A stretch of DNA of 64,000 nucleotides, from contig JAURVB010013284.1 in assembly GCA_033002965.1 (NCBI GenBank), positions 124,001-188,000 on the forward strand, written 5' to 3'. The notes beneath the pieces were generated by a model. It saw nothing but the letters and a program-made list of their open reading frames with translations, was not told the origin of the DNA and searched no databases. Every line of letters begins with the position of its first letter. The first letter of the stretch is position 1. A program made the position numbers and the translations under genes. Positions 48,074 through 59,279 of this stretch are shown piece by piece. Source of the stretch: Piper betle (taxonomy: Eukaryota; Streptophyta; Magnoliopsida; Piperales; Piperaceae).

Positions 48074-48830
48074 TGGTGTCCACCGAAGAAAGAAGGATAG
48101 AGCGTTTTTACGAAGGCCTACATCACGAGATCAGGATGGCCTATTTGGATAGGAAGTTCGCTACTTTCGGTGATGTTATGAGAGCTACAGGCGAAGCAGA
48201 ACGAGTTATAGCTGGGATGTTGACCAACATTCGAGGCTGTATCAAGAATAGCAGAGACGTCAGTTACATGCACTAGTTGCCATAAGAGCTATGGATGGCC
48301 AAGATCAGGGCAACATAGCACCTTTATGTCTGATTTGCCAACGTCATCATAGAGGCGAGTGCAGAGTGGGCACAAATGTATGCTACAGATGTGGTCAAAC
48401 AGGACATAGAGTTGTAGAGTGCAGAACAAGCACAGGCGCATGCTACAGATGCGGTAAACCAGGGCATAGAACCGCAACTTGTCCAATTGGCCAGACCCAA
48501 TAGGTGACGCTCCAAACACCTCCGCAGAGACTTGCACTCCCAGCTCCCCAGCAACAACCATAGCAGAGAGGTCAGCTGGGTCAAGGTCAAGGCTAGAGAG
48601 GCGAAGACCGATAGCCACCGAGGCAACAGCAGAGAGGACTTGTAGCTATCATGATAGGACAAGAACAGCAGCCCCTGGATCAGAGATGAATGCAAACAAC
48701 ACCACCAGTAGGACCTTCCGTCTCGGTACCACCATGGGCAGCTAGGATAGACACAGCCACAATTGCTGAAACATTAGAGGATACGACAAACGTGACAAGT
48801 ACGCAAGCGTCTCACCTCAGATTTCACATT
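48074..48830 (+). pseudogene. gag: gag relic, 3' part with two CCHC zinc knuckles (left copy)
   Basis: Continues the interrupted gag: STEERRIERFYEGLHHEIR, then YLDRKFATFGDVMRA. In a second frame (48291-48500) come two CX2CX4HX4C nucleic-acid-binding knuckles ([14 protein letters not shown] and CYRCGKPGHRTATC) and a stop. Family-like sequence runs on to about 48830, where the inverted copy begins after a spacer of about 30 bp. Confidence 0.88.
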
Positions 48831-48903
48831 AAGGAGGTTTCACTCTGGTAGCTATGTACTAAATGTGAAATCTGAGGTGAGACACTTGCGTACCTGTCAC
48901 GTT
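48787..48903. repeat. Centre of the large inverted repeat
   Basis: ACAAACGTGACAAGTACGC..TCTCACCTCAGATTTCACATT on the left is mirrored by AATGTGAAATCTGAGGTGAGA..GTCACGTTTGT on the right, around a unique spacer at about 48831-48860. Both retrotransposon copies end here at the same gag position. Confidence 0.9.
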
Positions 48904-50648
48904 TGTCATATCCTCCAGTGCTTCAGCAATCGTGGCTGTGTCCATCCCAGCTGCCCATGGTGGTATCGAGACGGAAGGTCCTGCTGGTGGCATTGTTTGC
49001 ATTCCTCTCTGATCCAGGGCCTGCTGTTCTTGTCCTATCACGATAGCTACAAGTCCTCTCTGCTGCTACCTCAGTGGATGTCGATCTCCGCCTCTGACCT
49101 TGACCTTGACCTTGACCTTGCTGACCTGTCTGCTATGGTTGTTGCTGGAGAGCTGGAGTGCAAGTCTCTGCTAAGGTGATGGGAGCGTCACTTATTGGGT
49201 CTGGCCAGTTGGACAAGTTGTGGCTCTATGCCCTGGTTGACCACATCTGTAGCATGCGCCTATGCTTGTTCTGCACTCTGCGGCTCTATGTCCTGTCTGA
49301 CCGCATCTGTAGCATACATTTGTGCCCACTCTGCACTCACCTCTATGTTGACGTTGGCAAATCAGACATAAAGGTGCTCTGTTGCCCTGATCTTGGGCAT
49401 CCATAGCTCTTATGGCAAGTGGTGCATCTAACTGACGTCTCTGCTATTCTCCCGGCTTTGGCTGATATGGCCTCGAATGTTGCTACCTCTGGTCAACATC
49501 CCGGCAAGGTCTAGCAGCTATAACTTGTTCTACCTGGCCTGCAGCTCTCATAACATCACCGAAAGTTGCGAACTTCCTATCCAAATAGGCCATGCTCATC
49601 TCATGATGGAGGCCTTCGTAAAAACGCTCTATCCTTCTTTCTTCGGTGGACACCAAGTCTGGTGCAAATCTCTCCAGAGCTCTACACCTGGTCTTGTAAT
49701 GTACCACCATCATGGGTCCCTGCCTCAGCGTCTGGAATTCCCGTTCCTTTATCTTCCTAACGTTTAGCGGGAAATACTTTCTATCAAATTCTGCCCTAAA
49801 TTCCTCCCATGTGATGTCCTGGGGCTGACAATGGGCAAATACAGAATTCTAGATCGAACTCCACCATATCCTGGCTTCGTCTTGGAATGCTCCTATGATG
49901 ATGTGCACTCGATGCTCCGCGGGGCATGCCATAGTGTCAAACACTCCTGTAGCTGACGATATCCACAAGAATGCCTCTTATGCGTCCAACTTTCCAAAGA
50001 AAGGTTTTCCACCATTCTTCACGAACCTTTCGTAATGCCACAGTTCCAATTTCCTCGTATCCACTGATATGTTTGATCCTTGTCCTTGCTCATACAGAGG
50101 AAGTTGTGGTCTTGTACCTGCTGGTACACCATCAAATCCTGCAGCTCCACTTCTGCCTATAGTCGGCCCGCTACCTGCTACTGCGGTTCCACTAATGTCT
50201 GGTCTCATCCTCACCTGAAGTGGGGCAAATAGAGGAGCTGTCGTCGGAGTAGCCCTCTATTGTAGTGGTGGAGGAGGAGGCGGCAGTAGAGGGTCTGTGA
50301 AAACTGCTGGCTCTCCCCGTGCCTCTTCACCCACTGCTGGTCTCTTCTCAGCTCTGGCTATAGAAAGAGCTATCTGCCTGAGCTCTCTCCTGAATTCCTT
50401 CTGATCTTGTTGCATTTGTCTCTTGAATTCTTCCTGACTTTGCTGCATTTGTGTTTGAGCTTTCGCCAACCTGGTGATCACTGCGTCTCTCTCCTGTCGA
50501 CTACTTCTGGTGCGGTAACTGTCGCGACCATTGTCTTGGTCCCAGCAACTGTCTCAATGATGGCCCTCACCACGTCGGCTAGCTGAAACTGGCACACTGA
50601 CCCCTACTGGTGGCATGGCAGTCCTAGGTTGACTGGAGGCAGCATCAC
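48861..50648 (-). pseudogene. gag: gag relic, main part (right copy)
   Basis: On the minus strand in order: MQQSQEEFKRQMQQDQKEF (50481-50257), then SGPTIGRSGAAGFDGVPAG and GGKPFFGKLDA (50214-49978), a degraded capsid core, RFAPDLVSTEERRIERFYEG (49713-49483), and two zinc knuckles [14 protein letters not shown] and [14 protein letters not shown] (49404-49192). The frame is broken between these pieces. It retains CAG codons where the left copy has TAG. Confidence 0.88.
50644..50648. repeat. Target-site duplication, left copy (ATCAC)
   Basis: Matches 51804-51808 exactly. Confidence 0.88.
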
Positions 50649-51803
50649 TGTTAAGTGTTTAAAATATATAATATTTCCCCATATTTTTAATATGATTTTG
50701 TACTTCTCGGGTATAAACATTATTAATTTAGTGATATTTTTCATTATATTCTAGTTAATTAATATTTTATTAGATATGCTTAATTTTGGTGTTTCAATGC
50801 AGAAAAAGATGAATAAATTAAGCTTTGGATTTGATTGGTCATGACACTTGGCCCTACCCAATGGCTACAATTCATGGTGTTCAATGGAGTCGAACAGTTG
50901 GAAACTTGAAGGGACATTATAATTAATTAGACTACGTCGATTTGTGAACACCCTCTTCGAATTCTTGTATCTCCACTTCTATATAAAGGGGTGGTCATTT
51001 GTTGTTATCATATCTCATCTCTTGGCTTCAGAGTGTAGTGAAAGTAGTAGTTTTAGTTTTTGTAATTCCTTTTTCTTTCATAATAAAAATTAGTTTCTTC
51101 TTTATAATGTTTTCTATTTTTATTATGGAGTAGTCTTTTATTTCGTTCTAGAGAAGAATGAAACTTAACATGATTTAATTGAATTTATTTCAAGCTCTTA
51201 CTCTTTTATTCAATTGGATTGTTTGAATTATCATGTTCTTAATGCTAAGAGTAGATTGATCACCTATTTCTTAGATCATGAGGTTTAATTAGATTTTGGG
51301 AGAAATTAATTAGATTAGTCATTGATAATTCATCATACGACGAGTCTTTTGACTTGTTTGTCGTTGTGGTCGGAAGATACACAACACCGTATGCGATTGT
51401 AAGGCAATTCTTAATGCATTATTTTGTTGATTAATCAATTATCACCGGGAGGTAGAAATTGAGGCAAAATAATAGAAGCATGAAGGAGCGGGAGCCACCA
51501 TGTCATATAATTATCCTAGATCGACAATCTGAGGGAATAAAAGATGAGAGTAAGATTTGATGAAGATTAAATTCATGTTAAGGGAAATTCGACTCTAGAA
51601 CTAGTTTTATAATTTTAACTCCGCTTTTTATTTAAGTTATTATTTAGATTTCGTTAAGTCAATTATTTCTGTTTTGTTCTTAATTTTATTTTCTTTAATT
51701 AATTTAAGGAAATTCATCTCTTTGTGGGAACGATACTCTAATTTATCATCATACTACTTGTTTCGACCGTGTATACTTGCTTGTTATTGAAAATAGTCTA
51801 ACA
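50649..51803 (+). mobile_element. Solo LTR of an unrelated family, 1155 bp
   Basis: It starts TGTTAAG and ends CTAACA (inverted TG..CA ends), is flanked by the duplication ATCAC and splits the N-terminal part of the right gag. A TATATAAAG box at 50980-50988 and AATAAAA signals downstream favour plus orientation. It shares no wording with the long-LTR family of this window. The superfamily (Ty1 or Ty3) cannot be decided from the LTR alone. Confidence 0.88.
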
Positions 51804-52057
51804 ATCACTGTGAACAGGGCTAGGACTGTCCTGTCTGGCTACTGGAGGTGATGGGGTCCTGATTTGCAGCCGGTGGGTCTGTGTCACCATCCCGCTACAA
51901 ATTCCTGATCTTATCTGTTCACCCTATCACACCACCGATTTGTGAGAAAATCTGTAACCCAAAAATATTAAGACAGAAAAATACCTATCGGTACAGCTCG
52001 GAGAAACTTCGGCACACATGTAACCTGTAACGCACCTACCATCTTAATCAACCAAGG
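51804..52057 (-). pseudogene. gag: gag N-terminus and leader (right copy)
   Basis: The minus-strand continuation of the right gag beyond the inserted LTR. It matches the left copy around 44170-44400 (text such as TCAGGACCCCATC and AGCCCTGTTCACA), then the untranslated leader down to the primer binding site. Confidence 0.75.
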
Positions 52058-52069
52058 GCTCTGATACTA
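52058..52069 (-). other. Primer binding site, initiator tRNA-Met type (right copy)
   Basis: On the minus strand TAGTATCAGAGC, matching the plant Met primer site except one base, four bases from the LTR end. It confirms that the right copy is inverted relative to the left. Confidence 0.88.
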
Positions 52070-52073
52070 TTAT

Positions 52074-54887
52074 TGTAACACCCCATTTTGGCTCACCCGT
52101 AAACCGACCCGGAAATGTCACCGGCAACCGAACCGTTCGCTAATCTACTGGGTTCGGTTAAGCTGACCCGGATCTACCCTCGGCGTCTTAAGATGGGGAT
52201 GCAACCATGAAATGCATGAATGGGAACAATTAGGTTCTAACACGATCCTACATGCATGCCATGACGTGCAAGCAAAACAAAACCATGCAACAAGCAAGAA
52301 ATTTAAATAAAAATTCAATAATTTTTACGAAAAAATGGACAAAATCTCCCCTAAAAGTGCAATAGGGGCCAACTTGTCCACAACAAGGGTATATAAATAT
52401 TTTATCAAAATACGATAAAACATAACAATCTACCGTGACATCCCATCATTATCTCATTTGTTTTCATTTGAGCCGAGGCTGAACTCCAAGGCTCCCTACT
52501 CATTCACATTTATCCGTTCATTTCATAACAAGCAATTCATCCAAACAAACACATCAAAATTATCATTCACGTAGCATTAACACACCATCATTATACATTA
52601 CACACAGCAGGTACATGTGTGCACGGTTCTGTGCTGCTCCTCCGTAGTCCCGATAGCTTTCATTCCTCGCATTTCTCACCTACATATATATAGAAAAACC
52701 GTCAGTAATGAGTGTTACCGGCCCGGGAAATAACTAATATTAATCTGGCACAAGAGAGCAAACTCTCTTGTTGAATTAAAACCATATACTTCCTCAAGAA
52801 CTCTCATCACGGCATATAATATAGGAGCCATGCCATCGGGCCATCGCCCTCGGGTCGACAACATCCACCTTTCTTTCTCATTCTCATACCTTGGCCATTT
52901 CTCTATCGCTTCTCGCATCAAATCTCATTCCTTTCCGCCCTCTACATCTTCCATATTACTCCTGGCCTTGAGCACGAAGGCCGAACACTCTCAGGCAGTC
53001 GCCTTTAGTACCCTTTGAACCACAAGTCTAGACATGTGCTGCATTGCAGTACCCGTAAACCTCCACACTTCTCTGGGTTTGAGGAACTCAAAGGTGGAGT
53101 TGTCTGGATCCTTCGGGAACGAAGTGGGTTCTCCCCAGCTCCAGAGCCCGCTCTTCCGAGCACACGCCCTATCTGAAGGCGTGGCCATCAATAACCCTCA
53201 TTCCATCTCTCACTGAAAATGCGAAAACTATACATATTATAGGCCTGAGTTGGGATTTATACAATAGGCCCGAAGGCAACTTGTGGTGGATCTTAATTTC
53301 GAAAACTGACTCGAGGGATCTCATCCTCGAGGGTTATTAATCCAAAAAAAATTGTTGGCTAAATGGCCCGAGTTAAGTAGGATTTGATAAAACGCCACTT
53401 GACTCGTCCTGCACATGATAAATCAAATACACAATAGAATAGCATAAAACAAAGAACGAGTCCTAAACGGACCTGGTAGAAGCTCCAAGCGTTTCCTCGT
53501 GCCTAAGCGGCGAGCTCTTACTCCATACCTATACATCGAAATTAAATACTAACATCCGCTCATGATGCAGTCATACATCCTATATCACACATACATTCAT
53601 CATGCATCAGTCAACACACATCAACCTATATCAATTATCATGATCATTACATAATTACCCTAATTAGTTTCTTAGCCTACATGTTTAACACCACTCAATC
53701 AAACAAATTTCATATTTTATCCTTAATTAATTCTACATTTATAAATATAATTATAACATGCAATTCACCAATCCTAGCATGCAATTCTAATAATCAATAC
53801 TTTTAAATAATTAAATCAAAATAAATTATACCTCGCGGGATTCGTGGCTCGAACTCTGGCACCCTATGGCGTTCAAAGTTTGATAGGGTTCAACCGGAGG
53901 GATTCGACAGAAAATTAGGTGATTTTCGACGAATTTCGGTGAATCCAGTTTTTCGGCGACTTCCGGCAGTTTTCCGGTGACTGTTCCAGCTGTTTTTCGG
54001 CGACTATTCTGGTGGGGCAATCGGGGTAAGGGTTAGCACCAGCTCGGCGAGCTCGTCCCAATGGTGGTGACAGCAAGGACGGCTGCGGCGGCGATGACCG
54101 TTGCCGGCGGCGTCAAGTTCGGTCGAGTCGGTCGGTCGTTCCAATCAGGCCCACGGCCGGCTTCGACGGCGGCGCTAGGTAAGGGGGAAACGTCGGGTAG
54201 GTCAAGGGGGTGGTCGTTGGGGTGACGGCGGTGGCAGTGCGGCCTGGACGGCGGCAAATCGACAAGGGGAGCATCGCGGCTTGTAGGGCGATTCTAGCGT
54301 CGTGGCGGTGAGACGGTGGCCGCGGTTGGGCGGGGCGGCGTTGATCGGCTGCAGTGCGGCGGTGGCGGCGACACACATAGTGGGCGTCGGTAGGGTTTTG
54401 GGAAGGGAAAGGTGTCAGGATGGAGAAAAACACCCTCAATGTTAAACTCGTAAATAAGTATTGACTCGATTCATACTTAAGTCAAAATAATAACTAGTTC
54501 ATAATAAATCTTAAAAAATCTAGAAAAATATGGAAAAATCTCATAAAATAAAACAAACACAACAACATCCAAATGACATGCTCTATAACTAATAAACCAC
54601 CCGAATATGATCCAACGCATCCTAATGCGTTATTCGGCTTAAAACTATTTCTACGATCTAACATATAAAAAGAAAAATACTATATACTTTCATATATTCT
54701 GATAACTCATATCTCACCATCTTCGACGTTATCATTATATATTCAGGTACACCTAACTCTCATCGCTCATAACTCACGAGCTGGCCTCGACTGAGCACTT
54801 GGTTCATGAAACTTACTCGATTCAAACCAACAGTTGAACCGACTAGTTCGGGAATATAAAACTCTAACTCGAGTTACGGGTTTTACA
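52074..54887 (-). repeat. 5' LTR of the right retrotransposon
   Basis: Reads TGTAACACCCC to GGGTTTTACA on the plus strand and so runs minus. It has the same landmarks as the left LTR: TATA-type segment near 53255, TCCCTCGAG-type block near 53315, GC-rich block 54020-54380 and palindrome-derived module 54460-54490. Length is 2814 bp. The outer flank (TTACC) does not match the left outer flank (CTATC). Confidence 0.88.
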
Positions 54888-55113
54888 TTACCAACCCTCC
54901 CTACCGGTTTTAATTAAAGCATAAAGGATTTTTTTTCCCTCGCAATCACGTTTCAATCTTTTTTATGTTTAAGTTGATTCTAGCCCACTAATAATTTTTT
55001 AATTAAAAATTAAAATAATTATTATACCACCACATAAAAGAAATAGAAGAAATAGAAGAAATCATTATTATTTTTTCTACATGTCTTGTTTTAACATATG
55101 ATTATTGGAGAAG

Positions 55114-55168
<55 letters not shown>

Positions 55169-56243
55169 ATATCAACAAACCCTCTTATATCTAAGAATCA
55201 GAGAGACACTCTAGGAGAAATAATTGCTTTGGAATAAGAGAGATACTCTAAGAGTTATCAAAGGGGAAATCTTAACTACAAGATAAACATGATCGGGTAT
55301 CCAAGGTTATATACGTAATAAAATAACATCCAACACTATTAATTTAAGGTAATTATTTTTATTAAACACGATAAAAGTGTGGCTCGTTATTAACCTTTAT
55401 GGGCTTTATATGGATCTCGATTTGACGGTGGCCGGGCTAATAATTATCAAGTTTTTGTTTTACCCAGTAAAATAAATTAAAAAAATTAATTATTCTCCCA
55501 ATTTAAAAATGGGAAAAAGTTGTTAAATTAATCGAGCAAAAGTATTTATACAAGGCTTTGCCATTGCTGTTCCAATTGTCAAAAATTGATTGATAATATT
55601 ATTTAAAATTATTTAAGTTTGACACTTATATAATTTTATGTTGAAATTTAATTAATATTAAATTGTTTTACTTTTATACTTGTTAAGTATTGGTTTAGGC
55701 TAGTTATTAAACTAGTATTAGCCAATATTATTAAAATATTATACTAGCTAATGATTCAGTATTGGCGATTTGTATTAACGGTTTTCTTTTGTTGTATTCA
55801 TCATTGAGACGAATTATCCACCTTCATCCCTCGTGAAGATATAACTATGAATCGATGATGATCATTCACCAAACCCAAATGAGTAAAGGTTGCATTGCGC
55901 AAAACCTTATGCATTAATCACTCTTATCCTTTTATAGACCTCTACGTCCAAAAAGAAGGATGAACATGAAAGAGGAGAAAGAACGAAGGATTACTCTTGT
56001 ATAGTTCGTCCTTTGCAGGCAGTTTTGTTTGTACAGCAAACAAGAACATTTATCGATTGTATTCAAGATCCTCTCTTCACAACCGAGTCGCTTACTAGCA
56101 AAAGCTATTAGTACCACAACTTCCACCAACGAAGTAGATTTGGGTCATTGGACCTCGGTCTCTACCTACTAATCAAATAGAGCAAACATCCATCAAAACT
56201 AGTCGCCAAAGGGCAGCCTGCTCAACATCATCTGAAATGATTG
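54888..56243. other. AT-rich spacer downstream of the MSR-like gene
   Basis: Contains a TA microsatellite (55117-55165) and the 3' flank of the minus-strand MSR-like gene. The small open frame at 55932-56129 (minus) matches nothing known. Confidence 0.5.
55117..55165. repeat. (TA)n microsatellite
   Basis: About 24 TA units. Unlike those at 13-20 kb it does not border an obvious inverted-repeat island. Confidence 0.96.
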
Positions 56244-59200
56244 TTAGCAGAAACAATTATAGGCCAAGTGATTCTTTTGGGTAATATAAGGCGACACGTA
56301 TTCGGCGGCAGATGCAGAAGGGCTGGATATTGGAGCTGGAACGAGTATATTGGTTTTGCCAGAAGCTATTCTTTTTCCAGCCACATTTGCATAGAACATG
56401 CCAGAAATGGCTGGCACAAAGACATCACTTTCAGAGCAAACGTGGAAATCAAGGATTTTCTCTAGTTGTGCACTTCCATCATTGAGGAACTTATCTTTCT
56501 TGTCAGCCGGGATCAAACCTTCCTGTAATCAGATAATAAGCAACATTTGGATTTAGAAATGTTGATGTACAGAACAAATGATGCAAGATATTAAAGCAAA
56601 GCAATAAAAGATGGCTATAATGACAATACAACCGGAACTGCGGTAAATATCACTTGACAAGGACTTGTGTTGTACGTATTTTTCTTTTTACCACTTAAAA
56701 TTGAATGAGAAAGTATACTCTACTGCTTGTCATTGTAAAAAATGAGTTGCAAAGCTTCCTACAATGCAATTCTTAGTCTTCTAGTATTACTTCTGCGAAT
56801 GAATACAATATTTAATTACCAAAAAGACTAAAAATTCAAAAAGAGGACTTCTCACCTTGGTATAAGTTTTCGGGAACATCTCTTTTAAAGGACCAAGGCT
56901 ATCATGCCAGCGTGGTTGAGTTACGTAAACTGTAGTTTCCCTATCAAAGCCAACTTTCCTAAGAAACAATGCAATCTCTTCCGCACTGTAGCAGCTTTTT
57001 GCTTTACCTTGTCCACTCTGTCTACATCCTTTCTTTTGCAGTATATCAACCCTCAAGTCCACCGCAACAAACTGGCCATCTGACTTGCGACTCAAGGTTC
57101 TCAGCCTCTGAGCCATCATGTCAACCACATCATGTATCTCTTTCTGTAATTCAAGAGTGCCAAACATAGCCAAGCAAGCAATTGAGTCAATTTCCTTCTT
57201 CTGGGTTGACCTAATTTTCATGTTCACAGATGGAAAGGTTGACACCACCCGTAAGTGACCTTTCATTCTGAAGACTGGCTCAATGTTTTTTGAAATAAAA
57301 TCTTCTGTTACTCTACTGGGAACTTTCAAAACCCCTGGCTTACTCGCTTCACTTGGTTGATTTTGGGCTACGTTGATGACTCCATCGAGAGCATTCACAA
57401 ATTTTTCAGCATTATACACATCTACAAAATTCCTGCAAATATCAAATTTAATTCCTTAAATGATGTCAACCTCTCAAAACCAGTTTACTAAATAAGAAGT
57501 CTATAGTTCAGTCTAACAGAAAGCGCAATGTCCAGTAAGACATGACACTAAAAAAATAAATAAAATTCGTGTACACTGAATTGATATAGAAATAACATTA
57601 GATTGAATAAATTAATTGGTAGATCATCAGATAATCTTATGTTAATCAGATGCAGAATCCATCTCCAAACTAACCTCTTGTCTCCAAGTTCAGCTCCCCT
57701 GATGTCAGGAAGTACAAGTGTTGCTCCAAGATATTTTGCAACCATCACTGCATTGGCAATCTGAAAATGGGAAAATAGAAGTGAAAAGCATAAGGATGTG
57801 TCATATATACATCAAATAGCCTTAGGAGAGACCAATATACAAATTATATTTCTTTATTGTTAAAACGTCTATTGCTTAGGAATATAAAAATTGGTACCTT
57901 GCACTTTAAGATTATGATCTTTAAAATGAATAACGCATTCAACATATTCATAAAAAAAGAAATTTGTTCATGATCACAAAACAACCATAACATAATCCAA
58001 TTCTAAATTCATTCAAGCAGTGCAACCAAGTTTTTTTATATATATATTTTGTCTTTGTTTGAAAAAGAAAGCGAGAAAATGCATAAAGAAAAACATAAAC
58101 TGTTTGTTTGCAAAAAGACATCACTATAGTCGGTCCTTAATCATAAACTTTACCTGCATCAGATGGTATTCAGGACCATTTGACAATGAGAATGTGATGA
58201 ATCCTCTAGTCTTTCCAGTTTCTTCTGCAATGTTAATTTCAGAATTTAACTCAAAGTTCCATTGATTGCTATAAATCAATAAATACACACTTCACACAAA
58301 TTAATGTCAGCAAGAACTAAATACTTGATGTCTGTACTGTCCAGCAAGGTTTAAGTGTCTGCCTATCATACTTCCAAGGGCCTTTAGCATCCTTTAAAAC
58401 TGTTGCACCTTTATCCGCCTGAACCTTTGCTACGTCAAACTGGATTTTAGGCTCTTGAGGCTGAGTCACCTAATGGGCAGAACGGTGAACTAAAGAGTTA
58501 ATCACAATAGATAATCAATGATAAATGATTTTGACAATTACCACGTGATTGAGGTATTACATCATCAAATTCATAGGTATCTAATGAGTGATTATGTGGA
58601 AGAAAGGTTAAACCTATGACATTAATAAGATTGCTAAGCAAAACAGATGAGAAGCCGCTATATATGGCTCTGGCATAGAAAGGCGTCTATACAGATTGAA
58701 GAACATAATGATCTCGATCTAAAACTTATGGAATCTACAACTCACGGAATTAGTTTGGTTGTATCTGGAAAGAACACCACCATAAGGGAAAAGGAGATGC
58801 CCCTATAACTCATACAGTTTCTCAAGGTCAATACAACCACAGGACAACAATTTTGCAACATACACCACACTAGAATTAAAAAAATAAAAAGCAAGAACAG
58901 GCACCCCCATTTTTAATTTTGCATTGCACCAACAAACTATCAAGATTGAATTGCAACCTAGCAGCTCCATGTTTCATTTCCATTACCAGATATTGACTTA
59001 AACAGATGACTATAGCACGGCCATGTCGAATGATAATGATTCCTTGAATTGAAGATTAACACATAAGCCAGACTCCCAAAAAATCTCATTTACATCCAAA
59101 AAAATTCACCAACCACCACGGAATCAAAAACCCAGATCTAACGCCTGCCACACCCATGCAGAGAGAGGCCTCACCTCAACCGGATCATCGAAATGATCCT

Positions 59201-59279
59201 TCTTAATCATGTTCCCAAGCATGACGAACATGGTCACCGTCAGAAAAGCCGCCAGAACCTGCCTCGGGTCGACCGCCAT
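56244..59279 (-). CDS. O-fucosyltransferase family protein, MANNAN SYNTHESIS-RELATED (MSR) type
   Basis: Golgi type II membrane protein of the plant O-fucosyltransferase-like family. MSR proteins promote mannan and glucomannan synthesis with CSLA enzymes. Exons in transcript order: 59279-59175, 58469-58325, 58224-58154, 57760-57675, 57432-56856, 56522-56244. Total 1263 nt, or 420 residues, close to Arabidopsis MSR1, with all joins in frame. The N terminus MAVDPRQVLAAFLTVTMFVM followed by LGNMIKK supplies a single membrane anchor. Family motifs are RGFITFSLSNGPEYH, the GATLVLPDIRG segment, DVYNAEKFVNALDGVI, VAVDLRVDIL and VTQPRWHD, and the C-terminal SESDVFVPAISGMFYANVAG with GKRIASGKTNIL. Two acceptors 3 nt apart (CAGAAG) precede exon 3; either keeps frame. 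The first intron is about 700 nt. Confidence 0.92.

Larger units (their letters stand above)
41439..48830 (+). mobile_element. Truncated Ty3-type retrotransposon, plus orientation (left arm of inverted pair)
   Basis: 5' LTR, tRNA-Met-type primer binding site and a broken gag, ending abruptly at 48830. No protease, reverse transcriptase, integrase or 3' LTR follows. A solo LTR of the same family sits inside gag at 45390-48073. Long LTRs, a Met primer site and a gag with CCHC knuckles fit Ty3/gypsy chromoviruses (Tekay/Del-like), but without pol this is only inference. Confidence 0.85.
48861..54887 (-). mobile_element. Truncated Ty3-type retrotransposon, minus orientation (right arm of inverted pair)
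   Basis: A mirror-image relic of the left element: 5' LTR at 54887-52074, primer binding site at 52069-52058, then broken gag ending at 48861, with no pol or 3' LTR. A different solo LTR interrupts gag at 50649-51803. The two arms differ visibly at protein level (about one residue in six in the gag N-terminal segment), so the inversion is not recent. Confidence 0.85.

Noticed and set aside
41439..54887. Reading the two outer LTRs as the two ends of one complete retrotransposon
   Set aside because: Both primer sites point inward from their own LTR, the LTRs are in opposite orientation, gag is present twice inverted, and outer flanks do not match as a target duplication.
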